The translations under genes were made by a program, and so were the position numbers. Below are positions 9,601 through 18,321 of a stretch of 25,080 nucleotides of DNA, piece by piece. This DNA comes from Megasphaera elsdenii (GTDB lineage Bacteria; Bacillota; Negativicutes; Veillonellales; Megasphaeraceae), in contig NZ_JAJBQV010000030.1 in the NCBI RefSeq assembly GCF_020539865.1, forward strand, positions 1 to 25,080. The letters run 5' to 3'. The notes beneath the pieces were generated by a model, which was not told the DNA's origin, did not search any database, and was given only the letters and a program-made list of their open reading frames with translations. Each line of letters starts with the position of its first letter. Position 1 is the first letter of the stretch.

Positions 9601-11461
9601 GGACTTGTACATCGCCGTCGGCACGGACGTCATCGAGAATGCTTCGGCATATCGGGCTGTACCGACGCCCGATTCGATCCATACAGTGAATCATATCGCC
9701 TTTGCCAGGGAGACCCGGGAAAACCCGGAAAGGGACCAGCCTCAAAAGACGTACGGCATCCAAGGCAAGGTCATCCGCCTGACGCTGGACAAGTTCTACG
9801 AAGATATCAGTTCGACGAAAATCCGCGAGAACATCGACTTAAACCGGGATATTTCCAATCTCATCGACGCTGTGGCCCAGAATTTTATTTACGACAACAA
9901 CTTGTACCTGCGTGAACCGGCGTACAAACATGTCCTGGAAGCGCGGGAAATCGGCATCGGCTCGTTCAAGCCGCGTGGTGCCGAAAGCTTGTGGCCCATT
10001 TGCAGCGCTCTCTGGGATAAAGGGTACCATACGGAAACCGTTGACAGCTACGTCGAAAAGGATTACGTCTGGACCTTGTATATCGACGATGCCAGCCAGG
10101 AACGGAAGATGATTGCCTATGCCGCTGTCCACCGCGTCGGCTCCCGTGATTTGCTGCGAGAATTCCACGATTCGGCCATTGCTTCCCATATCCGCGACGC
10201 TGCCGATGGCGGCATTGCCTGCATCGGTTTTCTCTATGCCGATGATATGGCCGGCATTGCCAACGTCAGCCAGATCATCATCACGGAAATCCTGACGGAA
10301 CTTATTGCCCGCGACTTCGCTTATGCCGTCTACCATCCCGTCGATCCGGCCGGCTATGAAGCGACCGTCATCGACGCTTTGCGCCGTCAGGGCTTTGTCA
10401 ACATTGCTCCGTCTGGGGAACAGCCGATTTATGCTGTCAATATGAAGTCGCCTATCGTCATTTTCCGCGACGTCGAGACGACCATCAAGAACCCCTTCAA
10501 TAAGAATCCCCGCGTCCGCCGGGCTATTTACGAAGCTCATAATAATCTCTTGTCCGTCATGAACCATATTTATCCGGGCCAGCTCATCTTGTCTTTCAAT
10601 ATGAGTGCCTTTTACAACAAGATCATCAAGAAGGTTGCTGAAATCAACGGCGTCTCTATCGTCGAAGACAAGAAGAAACGCCGCGGGCCGTACATGTCTG
10701 TCCCCTTCGGCAAGGCCCTGAGCGATGTCCTCGTGCCCAATACAGTCACTAAGGGATTGCATATCGACAAGTATTTCAACCGCACGGTCAAAGGCTTTAC
10801 CATTGCTGAATGTCAGCATTATTCTTCTGTCGACAACCAGGTCAAGACCATCAAGTCCTTCAACCGGCCGGTCATCCTCATCGACGACCTCCTGCATAAG
10901 GGCCATCGCATGCGCATGTTGACTCCTTACCTGAAACAGAACGACGTAGAAATTAAAGAAGTCCTGGTCGGCGTCATGACGGGCCAGGCCATGGATATGA
11001 TGGAAGAAAAAGACATCCGTGCCGAAAGTGCGTATTTCCTGCCCAGCCTGGAAGTCTGGCTCAATGAAAGGGACTGCTATCCCTTCATCGGCGGTGATAG
11101 TTTGGATAATGCCCACAATTACAGCGGGTACGGCCGCAATCCGTCGATTAACCTGGTCCTGCCTTATGTCAAGCCGGCTTTCATCGGCAAGGGGAACAGC
11201 GAAGCCGATTATCTCTATTCTCTGACGTGCCTGCAGAACGCCGCGTCCATTATGGAAACCTTGCAGGATGTCTATCAAGAAACCTTTGAAAAGCGCTTGA
11301 CCTTGAAGCGGCTCGGTGAAGTTATTACCTACCCGCGCATCCCCGATATCGATGTCGGCGTCAAATTTGATGAAAATATGGACCCGACGCGCTTCATCAA
11401 GAATGATATCGAACGGCTCATCCGCTTGCGCTGGGGAGAAGGAGATGAAGAACTTGAATAA
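6617..11461 (+). CDS. Giant multidomain protein: HD phosphohydrolase, helical repeats, NadD-like nucleotidyltransferase, GNAT-like, PRTase-like
   Basis: A 1614-residue protein with no signal peptide or membrane segment, so cytosolic. Domains in order: a helical N-terminus (1-170); an HD domain (about 180-370) with H200, H229-D230, H248, H266 and H271 as candidate metal ligands; and a long helical, HEAT/ARM-like region (about 390-890). Next comes a nucleotidyltransferase (about 905-1090) with YPGTFDPFSLGH (910-921) and SSTKIR (1065-1070), the two signature motifs of NadD-type adenylyltransferases. A GNAT-like region follows (about 1110-1265). The last domain is phosphoribosyltransferase-like (about 1275-1560), with VILIDDLLHKGHR (1419-1431) as the PRPP-loop candidate. 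The start is ATG 6617 with AAGGAG at 6607-6612; the open frame extends upstream but overlaps ppsR and lacks a site. It shares 17 bases with the next gene, indicating an operon. HD and NadD domains also pair in nadD-yqeK neighbours and fusions. Reaction and substrate are unknown; nucleotide or dinucleotide chemistry is inferred. Motifs are visible; the GNAT and repeat calls are softer. Confidence 0.85.
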   Translation: MKDSTTAIFTSLSAALESRRFLATLGMEKDEMTAWIRRSHLRVLADELQGCRDEDGRFLSPQVLAAAQPYLDCLRQEPPGGWLKCCYRRVLVRLFPGSCQGNRELEAAVGRGAQGDIYRQGCLIFMQILRGLYHYERKVLPFDPNKDMPLISSEEIACKGYIKEYLRLRMLATDDYIYEFMRIGIDITPFNTLGHVGGVHYVAVYAARQLARNGIPVDVALISGAAACHDIGKYGCKKNEEKRVPYLHYYYTGMCCRRLGLPAIGHIAANHSVWDLELENLSVESLLLIYADFRVKSSRDAQGREIVHFYSLAEAFDVILGKLDNVNEAKRQRYQKVYAKLADFEAFMEEHGVVTELPADFAWQSAAPLQPVHREKVLLEGNDVIDQLKYAAIDHNIRLMSIFRDESDFGNLIEAARSERLWKNVRTYIGIFEEYSTYMTEHQKLMTLKFLYELLSHREGDIRLQAAALMGRIIANFNDTYTKELPEGVSLPEKSITNLSLFTTYLDRIICPDIRFTEQHKLWIGYCLSTFISAVLLRCAPSQRSRYTAIMSPYYERRNYSEEEYIILLKVLADMDRTYLDDEFMAAAAPFIETAKESDSFNLRVAALNGARHVFADYSDDLYYKDLLTVMDLPEGRDAFFEREGNLFLVDLKMGTHWVVKVANLELMLRYIDGQSNAGSVMHLGTHLTNLLKVSESIFVRRAAGNSLLKIASTMTYAQRNELTVELFNGLEIGDPQISKYVPEFLGKMILKLPPREFDEFVKTIEGQILNVNIPLASSMVQTVGIILEHFDEFAKEFSQDQDVNDKRQRQLLYIMIKAYAHYNKELSRDAFRDLGKFIFHSPIMPAQRKDFLFSHCYKKLLVLLDENSEENLDFYSNSAVLNHIYRYISQHEFACGSFAVETGRKPCFYPGTFDPFSLGHKAVACKIRDLGFDIYLALDEFSWSKHTQPRLMRRKIMNMSVADEENMYPFPDDIPINIANPADIKKLKEIFAGRDLYIAVGTDVIENASAYRAVPTPDSIHTVNHIAFARETRENPERDQPQKTYGIQGKVIRLTLDKFYEDISSTKIRENIDLNRDISNLIDAVAQNFIYDNNLYLREPAYKHVLEAREIGIGSFKPRGAESLWPICSALWDKGYHTETVDSYVEKDYVWTLYIDDASQERKMIAYAAVHRVGSRDLLREFHDSAIASHIRDAADGGIACIGFLYADDMAGIANVSQIIITEILTELIARDFAYAVYHPVDPAGYEATVIDALRRQGFVNIAPSGEQPIYAVNMKSPIVIFRDVETTIKNPFNKNPRVRRAIYEAHNNLLSVMNHIYPGQLILSFNMSAFYNKIIKKVAEINGVSIVEDKKKRRGPYMSVPFGKALSDVLVPNTVTKGLHIDKYFNRTVKGFTIAECQHYSSVDNQVKTIKSFNRPVILIDDLLHKGHRMRMLTPYLKQNDVEIKEVLVGVMTGQAMDMMEEKDIRAESAYFLPSLEVWLNERDCYPFIGGDSLDNAHNYSGYGRNPSINLVLPYVKPAFIGKGNSEADYLYSLTCLQNAASIMETLQDVYQETFEKRLTLKRLGEVITYPRIPDIDVGVKFDENMDPTRFIKNDIERLIRLRWGEGDEELE

Positions 11462-12440
11462 ATGGATTCACGACTTACCGACTGAAATCGGAGCGGCCGC
11501 CATGCCCCTCGACAGGGCGCCGCAGCTGGCCCGGAAAGCCCGCGTCCATATTGTCGCCTTAGGCGATGTCGGGACGACAATGCTCATCGGTCTGCTCCTG
11601 GCCGGACAGGATGTCATCGGCTCCGTCGGTATGTGCGATATCAATGCCAAGAACCTGGCTCGCTTGGAAATGGAAATGAATCAGATATGCTATCCTTTTG
11701 CCGGCCTGGACGGCTGTGACGATCCGGTCATGCCACCAGTGACCATCGTTTCGGAAGAAGACGTCTTCGACTGTGATGTCTTCATTTTCTGTGCCAGCAA
11801 GGGCGTGCCGCCTATCGGTGCCGGCGGTGATGTGCGCATGGCCCAGCTAGAAGCGAACCGCAGCCTCATCAGCCACTATGCCAGTCTGGCCCGCCAGACT
11901 GATTTTGGGGGACAGATTTGTATCGTATCGGATCCCGTCGACCCTTTGTGCCGGGCTTTTTTGGCAGAGTCCGGTCTCCATCCGGCCCAGATCCAAGGCT
12001 ATGGCTTAGGCGTCATGCATGGCCGGGCCTGCTATTATGCCAGGAAAGATCCACGCTTTGTCCATTATCTGACGGAAGGCCGGGCCTTTGGGCCTCATGG
12101 GGCGGATTTGGTGATTGCCGACAGCCTGGAAAATTATGACGACGTCTTGTCGCAAGAGCTGACGGACCTCGTCGTCCATGCCAACGTGGCCGTCCGCAAT
12201 CTGGGCTATAAGCCTTATATCGCGCCGGCCCTGTCGTCGTCGGCCTTGTCGATTATTTTGACTTTGCGGGGACAATGGCATTATGGCTCGGTTTATCTCG
12301 GTGATGCTTCAAAGGGTGCCTTTTTTGGCGTCAAGAACCGCGTCGCCGGCGGTCAGGTGATCTATGAAGATGTCTGTGCCTGCCCGGCCCTGTACAAACG
12401 CTGGAAACGGGCCTATATGGCGTTGAGCCGCCTCGTCTAG
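11445..12440 (+). CDS. Lactate/malate dehydrogenase-like NAD-binding protein with altered active site
   Basis: 331 residues, the usual LDH/MDH length. The Rossmann loop reads ALGDVG (38-43), with Ala in place of the first glycine, and D65 ends the second strand as in NAD-binding members. VSDPVDPL (161-168) corresponds to the VTNPVD segment. GPHGAD (216-221) carries the catalytic histidine equivalent, H218. By my hand alignment, R131 and R194 match the two substrate arginines, but the aspartate that pairs with the histidine becomes M191. This would break the classical His-Asp relay, so it may not be a standard lactate or malate dehydrogenase. The start is ATG 11445, with GGGGAG six bases upstream; TTG 11454 is an alternative. 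It overlaps the end of the giant gene by 17 bases and is followed after 15 bases by the flavoprotein gene. Family membership is fairly sure; substrate is unknown. Confidence 0.8.
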   Translation: MKNLNKWIHDLPTEIGAAAMPLDRAPQLARKARVHIVALGDVGTTMLIGLLLAGQDVIGSVGMCDINAKNLARLEMEMNQICYPFAGLDGCDDPVMPPVTIVSEEDVFDCDVFIFCASKGVPPIGAGGDVRMAQLEANRSLISHYASLARQTDFGGQICIVSDPVDPLCRAFLAESGLHPAQIQGYGLGVMHGRACYYARKDPRFVHYLTEGRAFGPHGADLVIADSLENYDDVLSQELTDLVVHANVAVRNLGYKPYIAPALSSSALSIILTLRGQWHYGSVYLGDASKGAFFGVKNRVAGGQVIYEDVCACPALYKRWKRAYMALSRLV

Positions 12441-12455
12441 AAAGGGGGCCGTTCT

Positions 12456-13535
12456 ATGCTGTTAGTCGTGAAAGTCGGTTGGGACGAAGCGGGCCATACG
12501 GAACGCATTTGCCGCGTCCTCAACCGGGCCTTGGAAGGGCGGACGTACCAGGTCATTGAACGGGAGAAGGCCTTTTTGCGTTGGTGCATCCGGACGCGGG
12601 CTGAAAAAGAGGGAACAGCCGTCCTCTTTGCCGTCGCCCTGCCCAAGGCTGGCGTCAGCCTGTCCTACGTCCACCTCGTATCTTGCCTGGTCCGCCACAG
12701 TCATTGCCTGGCTGGGTGCCGTGGTGCTGTCCTCGTCGACGGGCAGGGGGAATTTTTTACAAAAAAAATAGGCCGGGAGCTGATTTTCTTTGCCAATCAG
12801 GCCGGCTGTGTCTTTCCCGGCAAGCCCCTTGTCGAGGCTACAGGGTCTCTTTATAATTTTAATACTCAGGCCCAGATTCAGAACCTTTCCAACGAAGAAG
12901 CCTATGCTGTCAGCGCTGGCCGTCTGGTGGGAAAGCTGCTGGATTTTACATGGCCTGATGGGGAAGGGAAGACCAAGGATGTCGTCGTTATTCACGCCAG
13001 TAGCCGCCGCACGTCGAATACGCTCCTTCTCTGGGAAATGGTAAAGCGCCATTTACAGGGGAAGGCTAGGGTCACGGAAATTTCCCTGCGCAATGGGACT
13101 GTCGTCGACTGCCGGGGCTGCAGCTACGAAACGTGCCTCCACTTCGGCGAGAAAGGGGACTGTTTCTATGGCGGCGTCATGGTGGAAAAAGTGTATCCGG
13201 CTGTCCGCAAAGGGGACGTCATCGTCCTTGTCTGTCCGAATTATAATGATGCCGTCAGTGCCAACATCATGGCTTTTTTCAACAGGCTGACGGCGTTATT
13301 CCGCAAGGAAGAAGCGGCCTTTGCCCAAAAAGAAGTCTATGCCCTGGTCGTTTCCGGCTACAGCGGCGGCGACATCGTAGCCGAACAGGTCATTGATGCC
13401 ATGAACTGCAATAAGAACTTCATCCTGCCGCCGTACTTTGCCCTCATCGAAACGGCCAATGCTCCTAAGAGCATCCTCCAGAACGAAGGTATCGAAGAAC
13501 GGGCAGCCCGCCTGGCAAGATACATCTGTTCGTAG
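12456..13535 (+). CDS. NADPH-dependent FMN reductase-like flavoprotein with cysteine cluster
   Basis: 359 residues in two parts. The first 165 or so are unrecognised and contain no clear motif. The second half (about 172-350) is a flavodoxin-fold FMN reductase: VVVIHASSRRTSNT is the phosphate-binding loop, and VLVCPNYNDAVSANIMAFFNR is the usual second FMN-contact region. Between them lie C219, C222, C227 and C236 (CX2CX4CX8C), a spacing reminiscent of iron-sulfur flavoproteins and able to hold a 4Fe-4S cluster; that is inference. The ribosome site AAAGGGGG (12441-12448) directly follows the previous stop codon, so the gene is co-transcribed with the LDH-like gene. A terminator follows. It is probably a redox partner or electron donor for a reaction by the two upstream products, but no substrate can be named. 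Confidence 0.8.
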   Translation: MLLVVKVGWDEAGHTERICRVLNRALEGRTYQVIEREKAFLRWCIRTRAEKEGTAVLFAVALPKAGVSLSYVHLVSCLVRHSHCLAGCRGAVLVDGQGEFFTKKIGRELIFFANQAGCVFPGKPLVEATGSLYNFNTQAQIQNLSNEEAYAVSAGRLVGKLLDFTWPDGEGKTKDVVVIHASSRRTSNTLLLWEMVKRHLQGKARVTEISLRNGTVVDCRGCSYETCLHFGEKGDCFYGGVMVEKVYPAVRKGDVIVLVCPNYNDAVSANIMAFFNRLTALFRKEEAAFAQKEVYALVVSGYSGGDIVAEQVIDAMNCNKNFILPPYFALIETANAPKSILQNEGIEERAARLARYICS

Positions 13536-13572
13536 GGTCCGTCCAAAGGGTGCCTGCAGGCCGCAAATACGA

Positions 13573-13607
13573 AAAAAAGCGTTGTCTCTAAAGACAACGC
13601 TTTTTTA
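13573..13607. terminator. Bidirectional intrinsic terminator
   Basis: GCGTTGTC (13579-13586) pairs with GACAACGC (13593-13600) around a 6-base loop, with an A-run on the left and a T-run on the right. It can therefore stop transcripts from both directions: the three-gene module on the plus strand and rpmB on the minus strand. Confidence 0.92.
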
Positions 13608-13613
13608 TCATCC

Positions 13614-13805
13614 TTAAACATCACGCTGGACTTTACCAGAACGAAGGCAACGAGTGCAAACATTAACTCGTTTTACTTCGCCGTCGACGACAGCGCGGAC
13701 ACGCTGGATGTTCGGTTTCCAGGTTTTTTTCGTTTTCAAGTGGGAATGGCTGACATTCATGCCGCTCATTGTTCCTTTACCACAGATTTCGCAAAAGTTT
13801 GCCAT
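13614..13805 (-). CDS. rpmB: Large-subunit ribosomal protein L28
   Basis: A 63-residue protein of the 50S subunit, usual length for Bacillota L28. It begins MANFCEICGKGTMSGMNVSH and ends with NVCTRCLRSGKVQ. C5/C8 and C50/C53 form the two CXXC pairs of the zinc-binding version of L28; zinc-independent paralogues lack them. The ribosome site AGGGAGGTG lies just upstream on the minus strand. It is monocistronic, with its own promoter and a shared terminator, and sits convergent to the three-gene module and divergent from recG. Confidence 0.97.
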   Translation of the reverse strand: MANFCEICGKGTMSGMNVSHSHLKTKKTWKPNIQRVRAVVDGEVKRVNVCTRCLRSGKVQRDV

Positions 13806-13844
13806 TGGTTACACCTCCCTGCACCATCACAGTACAACATATAA

Positions 13845-13873
13845 ATCTTATCACAGATTATTAGGTAAAGCAA
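13845..13873 (-). promoter_or_regulatory. Promoter of rpmB
   Basis: On the minus strand, TTGCTT (13873-13868), a 17-base spacer and TAAGAT (13850-13845), about 40 bases ahead of the rpmB start codon. Spacing is ideal and each hexamer is close to consensus. Confidence 0.65.
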
Positions 13874-13903
13874 GTTTTATTTTTTATAAAAAGCCTACGA
13901 AAT

Positions 13904-13913
13904 ATGATACAAT
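13904..13913 (+). promoter_or_regulatory. Probable -10 region for recG
   Basis: TATGATACAAT offers overlapping -10 choices (TATGAT 13904-13909 or TACAAT 13908-13913) some 33-40 bases before the recG ATG. The DNA 17 bases upstream is only T-rich, with no good -35, so the exact promoter is uncertain. Confidence 0.35.
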
Positions 13914-13945
13914 AAAAAAGAATATTTGACAAGGAGTTTTTTTGT

Positions 13946-15985
13946 ATGAATTTTTCTATTCGCGATTTAAAAGGCGTCGGACCGCGCAAAGAAGCCTTGT
14001 TTGCCCGGCTTCATCTGGCGACGGTGTCCGACTTGTTACAATATTTTCCCCGCGACTATGAAGACCGCAGCCATATTTGGCCTATCGGCCAGGCCCCGTG
14101 CGGTACGGGAAAGGCCCTAGCTATCTCTGGGACTGTCGCGTCGGTCCAGGAAATGCGGCCCCGCCGGGGTCTGTCACTGTTGAAAGTCAGGGTCAGCGAC
14201 GGTACGGGTGCTGCCGAGCTGGTCTGGTTCAACCAGGCTTTCAAAAAACGCCAGTTCCGTGTGGGCATGATTTTGACAGCTTTTGGCAAGCTGGAATGGG
14301 CTTATGGCCGCCGTCAGATAAATACACCAGATACCGAAGAAGGGCAGGCTGAAGGCGATGGCTTCGTCCCTTTGTATGGCCTGACTGACGGCTTGCGCCA
14401 GCAGGATATCCGCAAAGCCGTGTGCCAAGCCCTGGAACTGGCCCGGGTTCATCCGGAAATCCTGCCTGGCTGGGAAGGCTGCCGGCCCTCGCCGTTTGTC
14501 TCCATGCCACCGCTGGCGGCGTATGAACAGCTTCATTTTCCGGACTCTATGGAAAAAAAGGAACAAGCTCGGCGCCAGCTGGCCTTTGAAGAACTCTTCG
14601 ACATGCAGCTCGGCCTGCTCCTGCGCCGCCGCCATAAGGGGAAGCGGCAGGGCCTCAAGTGCAGTCCCAACGGCAGACTGCTCAAAAAATTCTATGAGCA
14701 CCTGCCGTTTACCTTGACGAAAGGCCAGACGCAGGCCTTCCTCGATATCCAAGCCGATATGGAAAGCGAAGTCCCCATGCAGCGCCTGGTCCAGGGGGAC
14801 GTCGGCTCAGGCAAGACCGTCGTCGCCGCCCTGGCTTTAGCAAAAATCGTAGAGAATGGCTACCAAGGGGCCCTCATGGCGCCGACAGGTATCTTGGCAG
14901 CCCAGCATTATGACGAATTCTGCCGCCTCTTTCAAGGACTGGACGTGTGCATCGCCTTATTGACCGGCCGGACGACGGCAAAAGAACGGAAACAGCTGCT
15001 GGCAGACCTGGCTGACGGGCAGATTGATATCCTCATCGGGACCCACGCCCTCATCCAGGACGACGTGGCCTTCCGTTGTTTGGGACTGGTCGTCACAGAC
15101 GAACAGCACCGTTTCGGCGTCCGTCAGCGGTCGGCATTGGAACAGAAGGGGAAAGAACCTCACGCACTGTTCATGACGGCCACGCCTATTCCCAGGACGC
15201 TGACCTTGTCCCTCTATGGCGACCTGGACGTATCGTCTATCCGCGAGCTGCCGCCGGGACGGAAACGGGTCAAAACCTATGCCGTCAGCGAAGCTCTGCG
15301 CCGGCGGGTCTATGTCTTCATGGATAAGCTCATGGCCCAGGGCCAGCAGTGCTACGTCGTCTGTCCTCTTGTCGAAGCGTCGGAGACGGTCGATTTGCAG
15401 GCGGCGACGGAACTATATGAACAGCTGCGGACCCAGGTCTTTACCCAGCGGACGTGTGGCCTCGTCCACGGACGAATGGCTGGCCAAGAGAAAGAAGCCA
15501 TCATGGAAGCCTTTCAGAAGGGGGATATACAGCTTCTGGTCGCGACGAGTGTCATCGAAGTTGGCGTCAACGTCCCTAACGCGACGGTCATGTTCATCAA
15601 CGGCGCCGAACGCTTCGGCCTGGCCCAGCTTCACCAGCTGCGGGGCCGCGTCGGCCGCGGTGATCGCCAGGCTTATTGCATCCTCATGGCCAAAGGCGGC
15701 AGCGAGGAGACGCGGCAGCGCCTGAAATGGATGGAACAGATACATGACGGCTTCACGCTGGCCGAAAAGGATCTGCTCCTGCGAGGGTCGGGCCAGCTCT
15801 TCGGTTATATGCAGCATGGCCTGCCCGATTTGAAAGCTGCCGATATTATAAACGACGTCCCCCTCTTGGCGGCAGCCCGTGATGCGGCCCGGCAATGGTG
15901 GCTGAGCCACGAAGACCTGGCGATGGCAGAAGCAGCCTTGAAGCGACGTTTTGGTCATACTTTTGCCGGCCTTTTAAATAACTGA
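13946..15985 (+). CDS. recG: ATP-dependent DNA helicase RecG
   Basis: Superfamily 2 helicase that regresses stalled forks and branch-migrates Holliday junctions. 679 residues, typical for RecG. It begins with the wedge/OB region (about 1-200; LKGVGPRKEALFARL is the usual N-terminal helix-hairpin segment). The helicase core follows: Walker A GSGKT (287-291, K290), DEQH box (385-388, Walker B), TATPIPRTL (motif III), ATSVIEVGVNVPNA (motif V) and QLRGRVGRG (motif VI). The C-terminal TRG-like region (about 600-660) is present. The start is ATG 13946 with AAGGAG at 13931-13936. No terminator is obvious before the guaB promoter. All motifs are intact. Confidence 0.97.
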   Translation: MNFSIRDLKGVGPRKEALFARLHLATVSDLLQYFPRDYEDRSHIWPIGQAPCGTGKALAISGTVASVQEMRPRRGLSLLKVRVSDGTGAAELVWFNQAFKKRQFRVGMILTAFGKLEWAYGRRQINTPDTEEGQAEGDGFVPLYGLTDGLRQQDIRKAVCQALELARVHPEILPGWEGCRPSPFVSMPPLAAYEQLHFPDSMEKKEQARRQLAFEELFDMQLGLLLRRRHKGKRQGLKCSPNGRLLKKFYEHLPFTLTKGQTQAFLDIQADMESEVPMQRLVQGDVGSGKTVVAALALAKIVENGYQGALMAPTGILAAQHYDEFCRLFQGLDVCIALLTGRTTAKERKQLLADLADGQIDILIGTHALIQDDVAFRCLGLVVTDEQHRFGVRQRSALEQKGKEPHALFMTATPIPRTLTLSLYGDLDVSSIRELPPGRKRVKTYAVSEALRRRVYVFMDKLMAQGQQCYVVCPLVEASETVDLQAATELYEQLRTQVFTQRTCGLVHGRMAGQEKEAIMEAFQKGDIQLLVATSVIEVGVNVPNATVMFINGAERFGLAQLHQLRGRVGRGDRQAYCILMAKGGSEETRQRLKWMEQIHDGFTLAEKDLLLRGSGQLFGYMQHGLPDLKAADIINDVPLLAAARDAARQWWLSHEDLAMAEAALKRRFGHTFAGLLNN

Positions 15986-16005
15986 TAGAAATTTGCTGTA
16001 ATATA

Positions 16006-17559
<1,554 letters not shown>

Positions 17560-17577
17560 GCAGGGCGGAGGGATACG

Positions 17578-18309
17578 TTGATTAGTACAATCGATATCTT
17601 GTCCATCCCCATATGGAACGTCACCATGGAAGAAGCTCGGAACCTGGCCTTTAAGTGCATCGACGAAGGCCGGGCCGCTTCCATTGCGACGGCCAATGCA
17701 GAAATGGTCATGCGGGCCCAGACGGACCGCGAACTGGCCCATATCCTCCAGCATGCCGACTTGGTAGTTCCCGATGGGGCCGGCGTCCTGTGGGCTGCAG
17801 AACAGCAGGGCAAGAAATTTAAAGAACGCGTGACAGGTGTCGATTTGGCGTGCAGTCTGCTTAAAGAAGCAGCCGCACGCCAAACGGCTGTCTACCTCTT
17901 TGGCGGTGCCCCAGGCATTGCCGAACAGGCTGCGGCCAATGTGCAGCAGCAATTGGGGTCCCTGAACATCGTTGGGACTCATTCGGGATTCTTTTCGGCT
18001 GACGAAGAACCGGATATCATCGAAAATATCCGGAGCCAGGGGACGCGCATCCTCTTAGTCGCCCTCGGCGTGCCGAAACAAGAAAAATGGATATCTGAGC
18101 ATCTCTACGAACTTGGTCCTTGTGTCTGTATGGGCGTCGGCGGGACCTTTGACGTCTTGGCTGGCAAAGCTGGCCGGGCTCCAAAATGGATGCAAGACAA
18201 CCGTTTGGAATGGCTCTATCGCTTGCTGAAGGAGCCGACGCGGTTCAAGCGCATGCTGGCGCTGCCGAAGTTCGTCGCGGCTGTCAAGTTGGGCGGCCGG
18301 TCTAAGTGA
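17578..18309 (+). CDS. tagA: WecG/TagA/CpsF family glycosyltransferase (GT26)
   Basis: Family members transfer an N-acetylmannosamine-type sugar (or a related one) to an undecaprenyl-diphosphate-linked GlcNAc, starting teichoic acid, enterobacterial common antigen or capsule units at the inner face of the membrane. 243 residues, usual length. The conserved pieces are ATANAEMV (T38, N40), VPDGAGVLWA (D66, the expected catalytic aspartate), VALGVPKQEKW, GVGGTFDVLAGKAGRAP and the C-terminal LEWLYRLLKEPTRF, whose basic residues engage the lipid-linked acceptor. The start is TTG 17578 with CGGAGG six bases upstream. It lies 18 bases after guaB. Donor and acceptor cannot be fixed from sequence; in a diderm host, teichoic acid is less likely than a surface polysaccharide. 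Confidence 0.9.
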   Translation: MISTIDILSIPIWNVTMEEARNLAFKCIDEGRAASIATANAEMVMRAQTDRELAHILQHADLVVPDGAGVLWAAEQQGKKFKERVTGVDLACSLLKEAAARQTAVYLFGGAPGIAEQAAANVQQQLGSLNIVGTHSGFFSADEEPDIIENIRSQGTRILLVALGVPKQEKWISEHLYELGPCVCMGVGGTFDVLAGKAGRAPKWMQDNRLEWLYRLLKEPTRFKRMLALPKFVAAVKLGGRSK

Positions 18310-18321
18310 TGAGGTGATGAG

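Noticed and set aside
9839..11278. 479-codon open frame antisense to the giant gene (and similar long ones at 8741-9763, 7778-8677, 16648-17982, 20875-21663, 638-1426)
   Set aside because: All lie opposite strongly supported genes, lack start signals and recognisable motifs, and fit the same codon-bias explanation.
13654..13929. Plus-strand open frame over rpmB and the recG promoter region
   Set aside because: It is antisense to L28, whose motifs and ribosome site are clear, and it runs into the recG promoter region.
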